Shown here in pieces: positions 28,800 to 38,401 of a stretch of DNA of 64,000 nucleotides. How positions within the stretch are numbered: the first letter of the stretch is position 1; the number at the start of each line of letters is the position of its first letter. Source of the stretch: Candidatus Phycosocius spiralis (GTDB lineage Bacteria > Pseudomonadota > Alphaproteobacteria > Caulobacterales > Aquidulcibacteraceae); contig NZ_BPFZ01000003.1 in the NCBI RefSeq assembly GCF_030158815.1, forward strand, positions 62,001 through 126,000, in the 5' to 3' direction. The notes beneath the pieces were generated by a model, which searched no databases, was not told where the DNA came from, and saw nothing but the letters and a program-made list of their open reading frames with translations. Position numbers and translations under genes: made by a program.

Positions 28800-29648
28800 C
28801 TATTGCGCAAGCGCGACGAAAAGGTCGGTCAAGCCCACACGTTTGGGCTCCCCGAAGGTTTTAAGCGTGTCGGCACTGACCCCATCAAACACAAACGTGG
28901 TGCGGCCAAGGAGCGATCGGCCGTATAAGGGCTTTAAAGCCTCGGCTTCGCTTTTTTGGGTATCAAGCACATCGACGGCCAAGAAGCGTTCGGCCACATC
29001 CTCCATGGAGGCGTCTAATGTGACCGCCCCGTCGCGAATAAAAATTGCGTGGCTCAAAATGGGCTCGACCTCATCGACCTGATGGGTGGTAATGATCACG
29101 GTGCGGGTTTCATCAAAAAAATCTGACAAAATCGCGTCGTAAAAGCCACGCCGATTGACGATATCAAGGCCAAGCGTTGGCTCATCCAAGACTAGAATGC
29201 GGGCATCAATCGCCAAAGCAATCGCCAAATGAACCTGCACAATCATGCCTTTGGAGAGGGCTTTGATTTTAGAGTCGAGCTTAACCGTGGTGGTCTTTAT
29301 GCGGGCGATCGCTTTGCTTTGATCAAATTTTGGATGCAGGCCCGCCACCCAATCAAGCAGGTCAGCGACTTTTGCCCAGCGCGGCAAAGTTGCGACATCA
29401 GCGATAAAGCAAACCTGCTCCATCAAGGCGGCGCGTTCCATCAAAGGGTTCATCCCCATCACCTGCAACTCCCCCTCATAATTGGATAGGCCCAAGAGGC
29501 AGTTTAAAAGCGTGCTTTTGCCCGCGCCATTGGCCCCGATGACGCCAACAATCCGCCCAGCTGGGATTTCAAGATTGGTGGGTTTGAGCGCTTGTTTTTT
29601 GCCGTAATTTTTTGCCAAGCCTTTGGCCGAAATCAAACTATCTGTCAT
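28800..29648 (-). CDS. ABC transporter ATP-binding protein
   Basis: The 282-aa ATPase has Walker A GANGAGKSTLL, a degenerate signature (ALSKGMIVQVHLAIAL), Walker B ILVLDEPTLGLD and a switch His in TTHQVDEVE. The LSKGM form instead of LSGGQ is common in YtrB-type ATPases. It powers the permease encoded downstream. The stop of the GntR gene and its start abut within one base. Confidence 0.93.
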   Translation of the reverse strand: MTDSLISAKGLAKNYGKKQALKPTNLEIPAGRIVGVIGANGAGKSTLLNCLLGLSNYEGELQVMGMNPLMERAALMEQVCFIADVATLPRWAKVADLLDWVAGLHPKFDQSKAIARIKTTTVKLDSKIKALSKGMIVQVHLAIALAIDARILVLDEPTLGLDIVNRRGFYDAILSDFFDETRTVIITTHQVDEVEPILSHAIFIRDGAVTLDASMEDVAERFLAVDVLDTQKSEAEALKPLYGRSLLGRTTFVFDGVSADTLKTFGEPKRVGLTDLFVALAQ

Positions 29649-30016
29649 TACCCATTTCCCTCAATGTCTTGCAGTAAATCGCGCGCGCTCAGATTAAGGC
29701 GCTTGATGCGGGCCAAGACGATTGGCCACTCTTCTTTTAGAAATACGGTTCGCTCGCTGGCGGTTAAGCCCTGACGGACACCTTCAATCACAAACATGCC
29801 AAGCCCGCGGCGGCGCTCAACCAAGCCCTCATCAGCGAGTTCCTGGTAAGCCTTGGATACCGTTAAAGGATTGACCTGAAGGTCGAGCGCCACCTGCCGT
29901 ACCGAGGGCAATGGCTCACCTTCCTTTATCCCCCCATCGAGGATAGCAGACAGGACCCGGTCCTTGATCTGCCTCCAGATTGGTTGATCGTCGCGCCAAG
30001 TTTGCGTCATAGACAA
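29648..30016 (-). CDS. GntR (YtrA subfamily) transcriptional regulator
   Basis: The 122-aa protein consists of a GntR winged helix (PIWRQIKDRVLSAILDGGIKEGEPLPSVRQVALDL, NPLTVSKAYQELADEGLVERRRGLGMFV) followed by a short helical tail, the layout of YtrA regulators. It probably represses its own four-gene operon; an inverted repeat, ATGGTGT-N14-ACACCAT, overlaps the promoter just upstream. Confidence 0.92.
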   Translation of the reverse strand: MSMTQTWRDDQPIWRQIKDRVLSAILDGGIKEGEPLPSVRQVALDLQVNPLTVSKAYQELADEGLVERRRGLGMFVIEGVRQGLTASERTVFLKEEWPIVLARIKRLNLSARDLLQDIEGNG

Positions 30017-30050
30017 CTCCCAACCGCGCTAAACATGCCGTACTAGCGCT

Positions 30051-30087
30051 ATGGTGTATTGGTATAGTAACACACCATGCTTGTCAA
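30051..30087 (-). promoter_or_regulatory. Promoter and GntR operator candidate
   Basis: Read on the minus strand, a perfect -35 hexamer TTGACA (30087-30082) is followed after 15 bases by TATACC (30066-30061); a 17-base spacing would give TACCAA. The inverted repeat ATGGTGT (30051-30057) and ACACCAT (30072-30078) spans the -10 region and spacer, as expected for a repressor site. It lies 35-71 bp upstream of the GntR start. Confidence 0.6.
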
Positions 30088-30673
30088 GCGACAAATGTGT
30101 TCGAGATGCATTTAGCGAACACAAAAGCCATAGCGCTCTTCACTAAATGCCAAGAAAGGTTGGTACTGATATAGGATGAAGGGGGTTTGACCGTTTGCTC
30201 CTTCAGCAAAGTTACGTGCTAGCCTCTAAGCTATTGACATGGAGAACTTAGAAGGCCTGCGGGCATGTTTAACCCATGAGGTCTGCAATGCGCTTAGGTG
30301 ACGATTCTGGTACAAATCTATCTATGATGATCAAGCCCTATGTGGCGTCAAATCACCCAAGCATGATCTGTACACGATTGATAATGTGAGGACTTGGGTC
30401 AATAGGCATGCACCAGAAGCGGCAGGAAAACATGCATTGGTTACCCCGCCCGAGGAACCATTTCAGAGAAACCTAAGCGCCCATTCACCTACCATCACCC
30501 TCCCAGATTTTTGGCATCTAGAAAGGCATGTTTGCGTCTAGATCTACTGTTGACAATCAATCAGCATTGAAGGTGAACGTGTTCCATTTACATTTGCCAT
30601 CCACTGTCTCTAGGTTCTCCATCCTTCAGGCATGATTGTTAAGAACACGTAACGTGCCACTTCATGATTCCAC
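30088..30673. other. Intergenic stretch, nothing recognised
   Basis: In almost 590 bases I see no credible ORF, tRNA, repeat family or transposon end. The base composition is more AT-rich and less structured than nearby genes, so this may be decayed coding sequence that is no longer identifiable. Confidence 0.5.
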
Positions 30674-31090
30674 TTAATGCAAGACCTGGGGCCGGTCACA
30701 ATCTGGTTCAAACACCATATGCGCCACGCCTAGCAACTTTGCGGTGTCGATGAGAATTTCTAGCTCACTCACCCAGCCATCGGGCCTATCGGCGATTGGT
30801 AGACAGGCCTTAATCGTGATATCGCTCCAGCCCTGACGGCCTAAGGTTTCAACTACAAGACGGCCAGCGTCTAGGCCGTCATGGGTGACATAATCGTTCA
30901 TCAAGCCAAGTTCGGTGAGCCGATCACAATCACAAATACACAGCATGGCATAGCGGGCACCCTTGCTAAATCGATGACTAAACCCATCGCATAAGGCAGT
31001 TCCAACCAAAACGAATTGTCCCGTAAAAACACACATGGGCGTATAACCGCAATAAAGATGCCAGCTTGGCAGCAAAATCGTGCCGTACAT
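30674..31090 (-). CDS. Hypothetical protein
   Basis: The 138-aa protein is not recognised. It is Cys-rich in its first half (C at about 14, 20, 34, 52 and 54; CICDCD), and the C-terminal half contains DGLDAGRLVVETLGRQGWSD and ELEILIDTAKLLG, likely helical. AAGGAGG lies 11 bases before the ATG, which supports a real gene, although the spacing is a little long. It diverges from the PBP1A gene. No role can be given. Confidence 0.5.
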   Translation of the reverse strand: MYGTILLPSWHLYCGYTPMCVFTGQFVLVGTALCDGFSHRFSKGARYAMLCICDCDRLTELGLMNDYVTHDGLDAGRLVVETLGRQGWSDITIKACLPIADRPDGWVSELEILIDTAKLLGVAHMVFEPDCDRPQVLH

Positions 31091-31183
31091 AGGCCCGTTT
31101 CCCTCCTTGGAATTGCCTGATTCACCTGTGATTAACCCTAATCAGGCAGGACAGAACGAGCTTAGAGCGCGAAGGGATTTTGA

Positions 31184-33343
31184 GTGGCACGGCGTGGGGG
31201 AAGTAAGGCAAGTCGGTCGAATGGTGGCTCCCGTCGTGGTGGCTATCCCGATGATGCGCCACAACCCAGAAGGCGCGCCCGCGCCCGTGTGCCGCACCCA
31301 GCACCCCGTCGTGGTCGCGGCTTTGTTGGAACTCTATTCTATTGGGCCGCTGTCCTAGTATTATGGATAGGGATCGGCAGCGTCGGCATTTTCATCTGGG
31401 TGGCGTCCGACTTACCCGATCCAGAGGGATTGTGGAAAAAGACCGACCGACCTTCCATCACCTATATCGATATTCGGGGCCAGGTGGTGGACAGAAGGGG
31501 TGCCCCTGATTCGCCGCCCATCGATCTTAAAAGCCTCCCCCCCTATGTACCCAAAGCGGTTTTGGCGATTGAAGACCGTAAATTTTACCGCCACTGGGGC
31601 TTTGATTTTGAAGGCTTGGCAAGGGCCTTTTATGTCAATGCGCGTGCAGGTCGGGTTGTTCAAGGAGGTTCCACCCTCACCCAACAATTGGCAAAAAATT
31701 TATTTTTATCATCCGAGCAATCCATAAAACGAAAAGCCCAAGAGCTTTTGTTATCGGTGTGGCTTGAGAGCCGTTTTACAAAGGATGAAATCCTCTCGCT
31801 CTATTTAGCACGTGTGTATTTTGGTTCAGGTGCTTATGGTTTAGATGAAGCCGCACGCAGGTATTTTGACAAAACACCGCAAAAACTCACCATTTCTGAG
31901 GCGGCTTTACTCGCGGGTCTTCTCAAAGCCCCATCCAGATTTAACCCAGTATCAAGCGCGCAGCGCGCCGAAGATCGCGCCACCGTGGTGTTGGATGTAA
32001 TGGAGGCGCAAAAAGTAATCAGCCGCGAGCAACGCTTACAAGCGGTGAAAGAGCCTTTACGCTTTGTGCCAATATCGCGCGGTGGGGGGGCCGCGTATTT
32101 CCTCGATTGGATTGCCGGCGATGTTGGTGCCATCGTGGGTGAACCTGAAGAAGATATCATCGTTGAAACCACTTTGGACATGCGGGCCCAGACCAATGCG
32201 GAAAGTGCAATTGCGCAAGAGCTTAACCAAAACGCGAAACCCCTTAAAATGAGCCAAGGGGCATTGGTGGCCTTTGCAGGCGATGGCGGCGTGCGCGCCA
32301 TGGTGGGCGGGCGCAATTATCAAGAGAGCGAGTTTAACCGCGTTACAGACGCCAAGCGCCAACCGGGCTCTGCCTTTAAGCCGTTCGTCTATCTAGCAGC
32401 GATGGAACGCGGTGAGACCCCTTATTCGGTGCGCGTGGATGCACCTATCAAAGTGGGCCAATGGGCACCCCAAAATTATGATGGCACCTTCCGTGGTGCC
32501 ATGCCGCTGATCGGTGCTTTTGCGCGCTCGATCAACACAATTGCCGTCGGCTTGGGCGAAGAAGTAGGCCGCGATAACGTTATTCGTGCCGCGCGTCGTT
32601 TGGGCATTCGTTCGCGCCTCGATCCCCAATCCACGCTCGCTTTAGGGACCGAGGTCTTAACCCCGCTAGAATTGACAGCAGCCTATGTCCCCTTCGCCAA
32701 CGGTGGCATGGCGATCACACCCTACGGCTTTAAGCGTATCCGCACACGCTCTGGCCGCATTTTGTGGGAACGCCCTTCGCCTGCGCCACGCCGGGTGATC
32801 GAAGATGGGCCCTTACGCAATATGAACTTGATGCTGGCCCAGGTCGTCTCTGCAGGGACTGCACGTGCCGCCCAATTGCCCGATCGACCCGTTGGGGGAA
32901 AAACGGGCACCACCAGCGATTACCGCGACGCTTGGTTTATCGGTTTCACCGGCGGTTATGTCGCCGGGGTTTGGGTTGGCAATGACAATTTTGGCATTCA
33001 AACCAATAAGGTGACGGGTGGCTCTGCCCCAGCACGCATCTGGAAAGCCTTCATGGTACCCACGATGAAGGGGGTTGCCGCGCGTGGCTTTGCCTTGCCA
33101 CTGACACCACCACCAGATCCAAATGCCATAGCTGAGCCCACCGACGACAATGTGGAGACCTTGCCGGTTGACCCGGTCGATAATGTTGCTGAAGTCGCAG
33201 CGCCAACCGGCAATGACGGCGCACCGCCCACGCCTAGCCCGAACCCGGGTGCTCCTAAATCTGGTCCAGAGACCCGCACTTTGGATGAAATTGTCAAGGA
33301 TGTGCAAGCTAAATCCAATGAGGCCAGTGGTCCACCCCGCTAA
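31184..33343 (+). CDS. Penicillin-binding protein 1A family (transglycosylase/transpeptidase)
   Basis: The 719-aa class A PBP starts with a basic Arg/Gly-rich cytoplasmic tail, then one membrane anchor (about residues 48-72). The glycosyltransferase domain includes AIEDRKFYRHWGFD (catalytic Glu near 130) and GGSTLTQQLAKNL. The transpeptidase domain has SAFK (Ser near 396), the SIN motif in ARSINTIAV, and KTGTT near 572. The tail is Pro/Asn-rich. It polymerises and cross-links peptidoglycan. The GTG start follows AAGGG. Confidence 0.93.
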   Translation: MARRGGSKASRSNGGSRRGGYPDDAPQPRRRARARVPHPAPRRGRGFVGTLFYWAAVLVLWIGIGSVGIFIWVASDLPDPEGLWKKTDRPSITYIDIRGQVVDRRGAPDSPPIDLKSLPPYVPKAVLAIEDRKFYRHWGFDFEGLARAFYVNARAGRVVQGGSTLTQQLAKNLFLSSEQSIKRKAQELLLSVWLESRFTKDEILSLYLARVYFGSGAYGLDEAARRYFDKTPQKLTISEAALLAGLLKAPSRFNPVSSAQRAEDRATVVLDVMEAQKVISREQRLQAVKEPLRFVPISRGGGAAYFLDWIAGDVGAIVGEPEEDIIVETTLDMRAQTNAESAIAQELNQNAKPLKMSQGALVAFAGDGGVRAMVGGRNYQESEFNRVTDAKRQPGSAFKPFVYLAAMERGETPYSVRVDAPIKVGQWAPQNYDGTFRGAMPLIGAFARSINTIAVGLGEEVGRDNVIRAARRLGIRSRLDPQSTLALGTEVLTPLELTAAYVPFANGGMAITPYGFKRIRTRSGRILWERPSPAPRRVIEDGPLRNMNLMLAQVVSAGTARAAQLPDRPVGGKTGTTSDYRDAWFIGFTGGYVAGVWVGNDNFGIQTNKVTGGSAPARIWKAFMVPTMKGVAARGFALPLTPPPDPNAIAEPTDDNVETLPVDPVDNVAEVAAPTGNDGAPPTPSPNPGAPKSGPETRTLDEIVKDVQAKSNEASGPPR

Positions 33344-33493
33344 GCTACCAAGCAATGCAGTTAAACTTATCGTTATGATTCCTTAGCGTTGTGACGTTTT
33401 CAGCATTTTGGCGTTTTTAGCGTTAGGCGTTGGCAGACAATCACTTATGTGCAAATTAATCTATACTGAGTGATTGATATTGGAGGTTGATTG

Positions 33494-35524
33494 ATGATTG
33501 TGAAAACTTTATTCGCATCTATAGCGCTTTATTCTTTCCTGATCACATCTGCCTATGCGCAATCTTTACCCAAAATGGGGACCATGTTGCAGGCTTCCAA
33601 ATTGGATAAGCCAAGTGCAACCCTTCAGTTTGTGACTAAAAGTGTGAATGAGGATCAGGCAGTTTTTGAGAATGTTGTAATCAGAAACAAGTATAGCAAA
33701 AAAATAAGTGCCAGTTTTGGCACATTGGTCTTAGAACGTATGCCCCAAACTGGGTCAAAAACTGACCAAGCGCTGTTTAGCCTAACGCTTAAAAATGGTG
33801 TGTTGCGCAATCAGGACGGCACAAATACCACAATCAAACACATTGAAGTGAAGGGCCTCACCCAAAAGTCAAACTTCAAGACCTTGGTCAGCTGGATGTT
33901 TGATGGAAACGTCGCAGACGCATCTAACAATCTCTCACATCTCGATTTTCAAGGTGATATACGTATTTCTAAAGTCGTGACGCAGCCAACGGGGCCAAAG
34001 AGTGCGGCGTTTGGCGTCAACATTGGCGAAGTCAACCTACTTGGCGTCCATCTTAGTCAAGGTGACCTAAAGGCCAGTTCATTGGCGGTGATCAATGTTG
34101 AAATCGAGGATGCTGACCTTTTAGTCCGAATTGGCAAGATTTACGTGACTGAATTGAAAAACAAAAATTGGCTCATCCATAAAAAACCCCATCATATCCA
34201 GATGGGAGACCCTGAATACAATGATTTAAACATGGGTTCGTTGGTGATCGGTGAGCTCAACGTTGATGTTAAACCCCAAACAACGAAGGATCAAGATAGA
34301 AAACTGTTCGCCTCGGTTGATCGTATTGAGGCGGCTAATTGGACGGATAAGAACATTGGACAATTTGGTATTTCGGGTTTGAAAGCCAAAATAGGCAGCT
34401 TTGATAAGCCCATTGATGTGAGCCTTGAATCTTTCAGCATGCGGGATATCAACCTTCCCTATTTTTCGTCATTTGGTGAAGCAATCGCCAACGAACTGCC
34501 AAACATGGCACCCAAGTCTAACGGTCTCTCTACGCACTTGGATCAGGCCGAGTTACACTTGCTATCGTCTACACCAAAAGCAGTTGCGCCTTCTGCTTCG
34601 ACCGCAGCACCAAGCCAAAGGTTAAAAGACCTTTTGCCCGGCGGTCCTTTGGACGTGGGAATCAGTGGCATGAGCCTGTCAAATCTAGCCGTTGACGTCA
34701 CAGGGTTTAAATTCACAATCGATAAGATCAATAGTAAGCAAGGTCGTAATAGCGCAGGGATCATTACATCATCTCAACTTGACCCGATGACGATGAAACT
34801 CACTTTTCCCGAGGCAATGTTCTTAAATGAACCCAATGGTCCTACAGCCCTTTTCATGCCCTTGATTGCCGACGGAATTGAATTGGTCTTAAACTACAAT
34901 GCCACATATGAACCAACCACAGATGTGATGAGTGTTTCACAAGCCGGCTATGAGTTTAAAGGATGGGCTAGGATCAATCTGGCCCTAGCTTTGGATGGTT
35001 TGTCACACTATTTTCAAGAGCAAACCGTCCAAACGGCTGCTCAAACTATGCTTGCTGCCTTAAGAAGCAGCCAAGCACCACAAAGTGACACAAAACCCAA
35101 TAATACTGATGTATTACCGATGCTCAAAAGTGCGTTGGCTCCTTTTCAAAGCATACGCTTACTGAACGGCAGGCTGGAGCTTATCGATCAAGGCGGGATA
35201 GACAAAGTAGCCGGATTGTTTGCTGCAATGATACCAACTGCAGAGGGTACAACAAGCAGGACAATTGAGAAAAATACACGGGTGATCAAGCAGGTGCGTC
35301 AATCTTGGGCCATCCCTCTGCACGAAAGAGCAGATCAGAAGGATAGGCCTGAGGTGGAGCGGATTTTCATGCATGCTCTGGCACGCTGGCTTGAAGTGGG
35401 AGGAGTTATGACCGCTGTCTTGCAGCCCCCAGAACCTGTTACCCTACCTAGTCTGGTCGAACCCTACGACTTGACCAAAAGGCTGGGCATGACCTTTACC
35501 AATCAGCTTCCGGCCAAAAACTGA
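33494..35524 (+). CDS. Unknown exported protein, 676 aa
   Basis: A signal peptide with a likely cut after AYA (MIVKTLFASIALYSFLITSAYA) precedes a long soluble protein. It is not recognised. Alternating short hydrophobic and polar stretches (FENVVIRNKYSKKISASFGTL, IDVSLESFSMRDINLPYF) suggest beta-rich repeats similar to AsmA- or DUF945-type proteins, but this is inference. GGAGG precedes the ATG. The -10-like TATACT (33462-33467) and arms AATCACT/AGTGATT (33439-33475) lie upstream. It converges on the PHA depolymerase, overlapping it by 22 bp. Confidence 0.8.
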   Translation: MIVKTLFASIALYSFLITSAYAQSLPKMGTMLQASKLDKPSATLQFVTKSVNEDQAVFENVVIRNKYSKKISASFGTLVLERMPQTGSKTDQALFSLTLKNGVLRNQDGTNTTIKHIEVKGLTQKSNFKTLVSWMFDGNVADASNNLSHLDFQGDIRISKVVTQPTGPKSAAFGVNIGEVNLLGVHLSQGDLKASSLAVINVEIEDADLLVRIGKIYVTELKNKNWLIHKKPHHIQMGDPEYNDLNMGSLVIGELNVDVKPQTTKDQDRKLFASVDRIEAANWTDKNIGQFGISGLKAKIGSFDKPIDVSLESFSMRDINLPYFSSFGEAIANELPNMAPKSNGLSTHLDQAELHLLSSTPKAVAPSASTAAPSQRLKDLLPGGPLDVGISGMSLSNLAVDVTGFKFTIDKINSKQGRNSAGIITSSQLDPMTMKLTFPEAMFLNEPNGPTALFMPLIADGIELVLNYNATYEPTTDVMSVSQAGYEFKGWARINLALALDGLSHYFQEQTVQTAAQTMLAALRSSQAPQSDTKPNNTDVLPMLKSALAPFQSIRLLNGRLELIDQGGIDKVAGLFAAMIPTAEGTTSRTIEKNTRVIKQVRQSWAIPLHERADQKDRPEVERIFMHALARWLEVGGVMTAVLQPPEPVTLPSLVEPYDLTKRLGMTFTNQLPAKN

Positions 35525-36783
35525 CGTTCATGCTTGGCGTCAAAATAGGTGCGGATGAATTGTTTTTGCCGGGGATAGATTTCGCTCTTGAACCGGCGGC
35601 CATTAAACACGCCGTAATGGCCCACACCTTCTTGGACATAGTCATAATGCATATCCGCTGGTATGCCGGTGCAGATGTCATGTGCGGCTTGGGTCTGGCC
35701 GATGCCTGATATATCGTCGTTTTCGCCTTCAATCGTCATTAAAGCGACCGTATTGATCAGTTCCGGCTTCACCAAGCGGCCTTTGACCCTCAAAATGCCG
35801 CGCGGGAGATGATATTCCTGAAACACCTTTTTGATCGTGTCGAGGTAAAACTCTTCTGATAAATCGAGCACAGAAAGATATTCATCATAGAATTCGCGGT
35901 GTTTTTCAGTTTCATCACCATCACCCGCAACCAAATGATTAAAGAAATCTCGGTGTGCATCAACATGGCGGGTGAGGTTCATGGACATAAAGGACGTGAG
36001 CTGAACAAAACCCGGATAGACCCGACGGAAAGCACCTGGAAAAATCGGTGGTACGGTCTGAATCATTTTGGATTCAAACCAAGTGAAGGGTTTGTCTTCT
36101 GCCAGTTTATTGGTGACTGTGGGCGAACAGCGCGCATCAATGGGTGAACCCATAAAGGCCATAGTGGCAGGCAGAGCGGGGTCATTATCTTCTGCCATCA
36201 AGGCTATTGCCGCCAATACGGGTGGGCCGGGCTGACACACCGCCACCACATGCGCCTTCGGCCCAATTACCCCCAGCATAGTGCGAATATGTTCGATATA
36301 ATCATCCAAATCAAAGCGCCCATCGGCGATCGGGACATCGCGCGCATCGTGCCAATCCGTGATATAGACGTCATGGTCTTGCATGAAGGCCTGTACGGTC
36401 CCCCGTAACAAGGTTGCAAAATGGCCCGATAAGGGTGCCGCGATCAATACACGAGGTTCTACCCAATTGGCACCACGCGCTTGATGCATAGCCCCATCAT
36501 CGCGTTTAAACCGCACTAAAGAACACCATGGCGATGACCAAACCACTTGTTGGGTCACGGGGACATTGATGCCGTTAACGATCGTCGCATCAATACGCCA
36601 TTGCGGCTTTTCATAGCGTCGCGTCATGGCTTCAAAGAGGTCAGACGCCGCCGATAAATTGCGGCCAAACGGGGTTGCAGCAATGGGATTGAGCGGATTT
36701 GCTAGCCAATTTCGCTGTAGATTGACGACCACCCGCCATGGCATCAGGGCCGCGCGCTGTATCTCAACCATGGAATAAAGCAT
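35503..36783 (-). CDS. phaZ: Intracellular polyhydroxyalkanoate depolymerase
   Basis: The 426-aa protein is an alpha/beta-hydrolase of the granule-associated PhaZ type. The nucleophile is a Cys in VAVCQPGPPVLAA, and TIEGENDDISGIGQ and EGVGHYGVFNGRRF supply the acid and His. The protein lacks a signal peptide, as expected for cytoplasmic granule breakdown. The ATG at 36783 follows GAGGGGG and gives the family N-terminus (MLYSMVEIQRAALMP). No phaC or phasin gene is in the window. Confidence 0.93.
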   Translation of the reverse strand: MLYSMVEIQRAALMPWRVVVNLQRNWLANPLNPIAATPFGRNLSAASDLFEAMTRRYEKPQWRIDATIVNGINVPVTQQVVWSSPWCSLVRFKRDDGAMHQARGANWVEPRVLIAAPLSGHFATLLRGTVQAFMQDHDVYITDWHDARDVPIADGRFDLDDYIEHIRTMLGVIGPKAHVVAVCQPGPPVLAAIALMAEDNDPALPATMAFMGSPIDARCSPTVTNKLAEDKPFTWFESKMIQTVPPIFPGAFRRVYPGFVQLTSFMSMNLTRHVDAHRDFFNHLVAGDGDETEKHREFYDEYLSVLDLSEEFYLDTIKKVFQEYHLPRGILRVKGRLVKPELINTVALMTIEGENDDISGIGQTQAAHDICTGIPADMHYDYVQEGVGHYGVFNGRRFKSEIYPRQKQFIRTYFDAKHERQFLAGS

Positions 36784-36890
36784 CTGTGCCCCCTCGAAGG
36801 CGTGCCCAAAGCACGCGGACAGTATAATCCTTGCACGCCAACTATGAAGATTTGGCAACCAAACGTCGCAGTAATCCCCTCCTCATCGGT

Positions 36891-37583
36891 TTATAGACCC
36901 TGTTTTGAGATTGCCGCGATACAGATACCCATATCTTTGGGGTCAGGGTCGCTGGAAAAAAAAGTGGCCAATTTGCCTTTGCTGTCCATCAAGTAAAAGA
37001 TCGAGGTGTGATCAATCACATAATCTTCCGGCTTTGCCCCTTCAGGCACTGATTTCCTGTAACCCACCTTAAACGCCTTAGCAGCGGCGGCAATTTGTTC
37101 GTTTGTACCCGTCAGGCCTTGCAAGGAAGCCGGGAAACCAGCTGAGGCAACATAAGCTTTAAGCACAGCAGGTGTATCACGCTCTGGGTCAAGACTGATA
37201 AGAATGGGTTGAATCGCTTCGGATTTAGAGCCTGGCACTGCTTTGGCCACATCCAAGGCTTGGGTCATGGTTTGAAGGGAAAGCGGGCAAATGTCAGGGC
37301 AAGAAGTAAAGCCAAAATAGATTAAAGCAGGCTTGCCTTGAAAGGACTTTTCGGTAACCGCCACATTGTCTTGATTGACCAAGCTAAGCGGGCCGCCAAT
37401 CTCCCCAAAAGCACGCGCGTTACACCCTTTTGGTAAGCTTGCTTCAGCTGCTTTCTGCGCCAGATTGCGTTGCACAAAGGCCCCGCCCAACACCACAAGG
37501 CCAATGACCAACGCTACAAATGCAATCAGGCGGGGCAAAGGGCTGGATTTCGAGGCGGGTGGTTGCTCAGACGAAGTAGACAT
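36891..37583 (-). CDS. SCO1/SenC family copper chaperone
   Basis: The 230-aa protein has one N-terminal membrane anchor (about residues 17-38) and a thioredoxin-like periplasmic domain with the copper-binding SCPDIC and the distal His in DHTSIFYLMD. SCO proteins deliver copper to the CuA site of cytochrome oxidase or reduce its cysteines. The cbb3 oxidase in this window lacks CuA, so its target may be another oxidase. The start at 37583 gives the expected short cytoplasmic tail. Confidence 0.92.
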   Translation of the reverse strand: MSTSSEQPPASKSSPLPRLIAFVALVIGLVVLGGAFVQRNLAQKAAEASLPKGCNARAFGEIGGPLSLVNQDNVAVTEKSFQGKPALIYFGFTSCPDICPLSLQTMTQALDVAKAVPGSKSEAIQPILISLDPERDTPAVLKAYVASAGFPASLQGLTGTNEQIAAAAKAFKVGYRKSVPEGAKPEDYVIDHTSIFYLMDSKGKLATFFSSDPDPKDMGICIAAISKQGL

Positions 37584-37720
37584 GAAGCGCGATCCACCAT
37601 GGAATGGCCGCCATGACAAGCATAAATGGGCAGCTTTACCTGCGGCGCTTTGTCTTAGACACATTGCGTAATCAGTAAGGCGCATTAAAGGCGGTGACGC
37701 TTTCATCACGGAGTGGCGCC

Positions 37721-38401
37721 ATGGTTCAGATCGGTTTTGTGCTTTTCCCAAACGTCACCCAATTGGACTTTACCGGCCCATTACAGGTCCTGCACCGCTT
37801 GCCAGACTCCCAAGTTCATATCATCAGCCATACGTTAGAGCCGGTGCCCAGTGATTGCGGGCTATCCTTGGTGCCGACCATGACGTTTGAGGACTGCCCA
37901 CCACTCGATCTCATCTGTGTGCCCGGCGGCTTTGGGGTGGAGCAAGCGATGGTAGACCCTGTCTTGATTGGGTTCTTAAAGCAGCAGGCAAAAACCGCCC
38001 GCTATATCACCAGTGTTTGCACGGGTGCATTTGTGTTGGGAGCAGCGGGTCTGTTGAAGGGCATAAAGGCGACGACCCATTGGGCTTATCACGCGCTATT
38101 GGCCGATGTAGGGGCGATCCCAACTCAAGGGCGCGTGGTTCGTGACGGGCCTATTTTTACAGGCGGCGGGGTAACCGCTGGGATTGATTTTGCCTTGACC
38201 ATCGTGGCTGAAATCGCCAGCCAAGCCACTGCCCAAAGCATCCAATTGGCCATTGAATATGATCCTGCACCACCCTTTGTCGGTGGTTCGCCCCAAACTG
38301 CACTAGAGCCTATCTTAGGGCGGATCTCAAGCTTTTATGCCAAGCGCAATTTGGATTTTGGTCCAGCGGTGATAAAGGCGTTCGAGCGTTTTGGTGCTTA
38401 A
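37721..38401 (+). CDS. DJ-1/PfpI family protein
   Basis: The 226-aa protein has the DJ-1/PfpI fold: FVLFPNVTQLDFTGPLQVL, LICVPGGFGVEQAM and the nucleophile elbow TSVCTGAFVLGAAGLLKG (Cys), followed by ATTHWAYH. The overall pattern is close to bacterial isonitrile hydratase, but a hydrolase or chaperone role is equally possible. GGAG precedes the ATG at 37721. It converges on mmcB with a 4-bp overlap. Confidence 0.88.
   Translation: MVQIGFVLFPNVTQLDFTGPLQVLHRLPDSQVHIISHTLEPVPSDCGLSLVPTMTFEDCPPLDLICVPGGFGVEQAMVDPVLIGFLKQQAKTARYITSVCTGAFVLGAAGLLKGIKATTHWAYHALLADVGAIPTQGRVVRDGPIFTGGGVTAGIDFALTIVAEIASQATAQSIQLAIEYDPAPPFVGGSPQTALEPILGRISSFYAKRNLDFGPAVIKAFERFGA

Noticed and set aside
27445-30016. 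The GntR-linked ABC transporter as exporter for the bacteriocin-like protein
   Set aside because: It has no C39 peptidase domain, its permease and ATPase are separate ABC-2 type subunits, and it lies 9 kb away with its own regulator.
30088-30673. Possible hidden gene or RNA in the long spacer
   Set aside because: No frame on either strand gives a convincing product and no tRNA or riboswitch pattern was seen.
32813-33355. 180-codon open frame antisense to the 3' part of the PBP1A gene
   Set aside because: The PBP1A frame carries the KTGTT motif here; the antisense product has no family features or credible ribosome-binding site.
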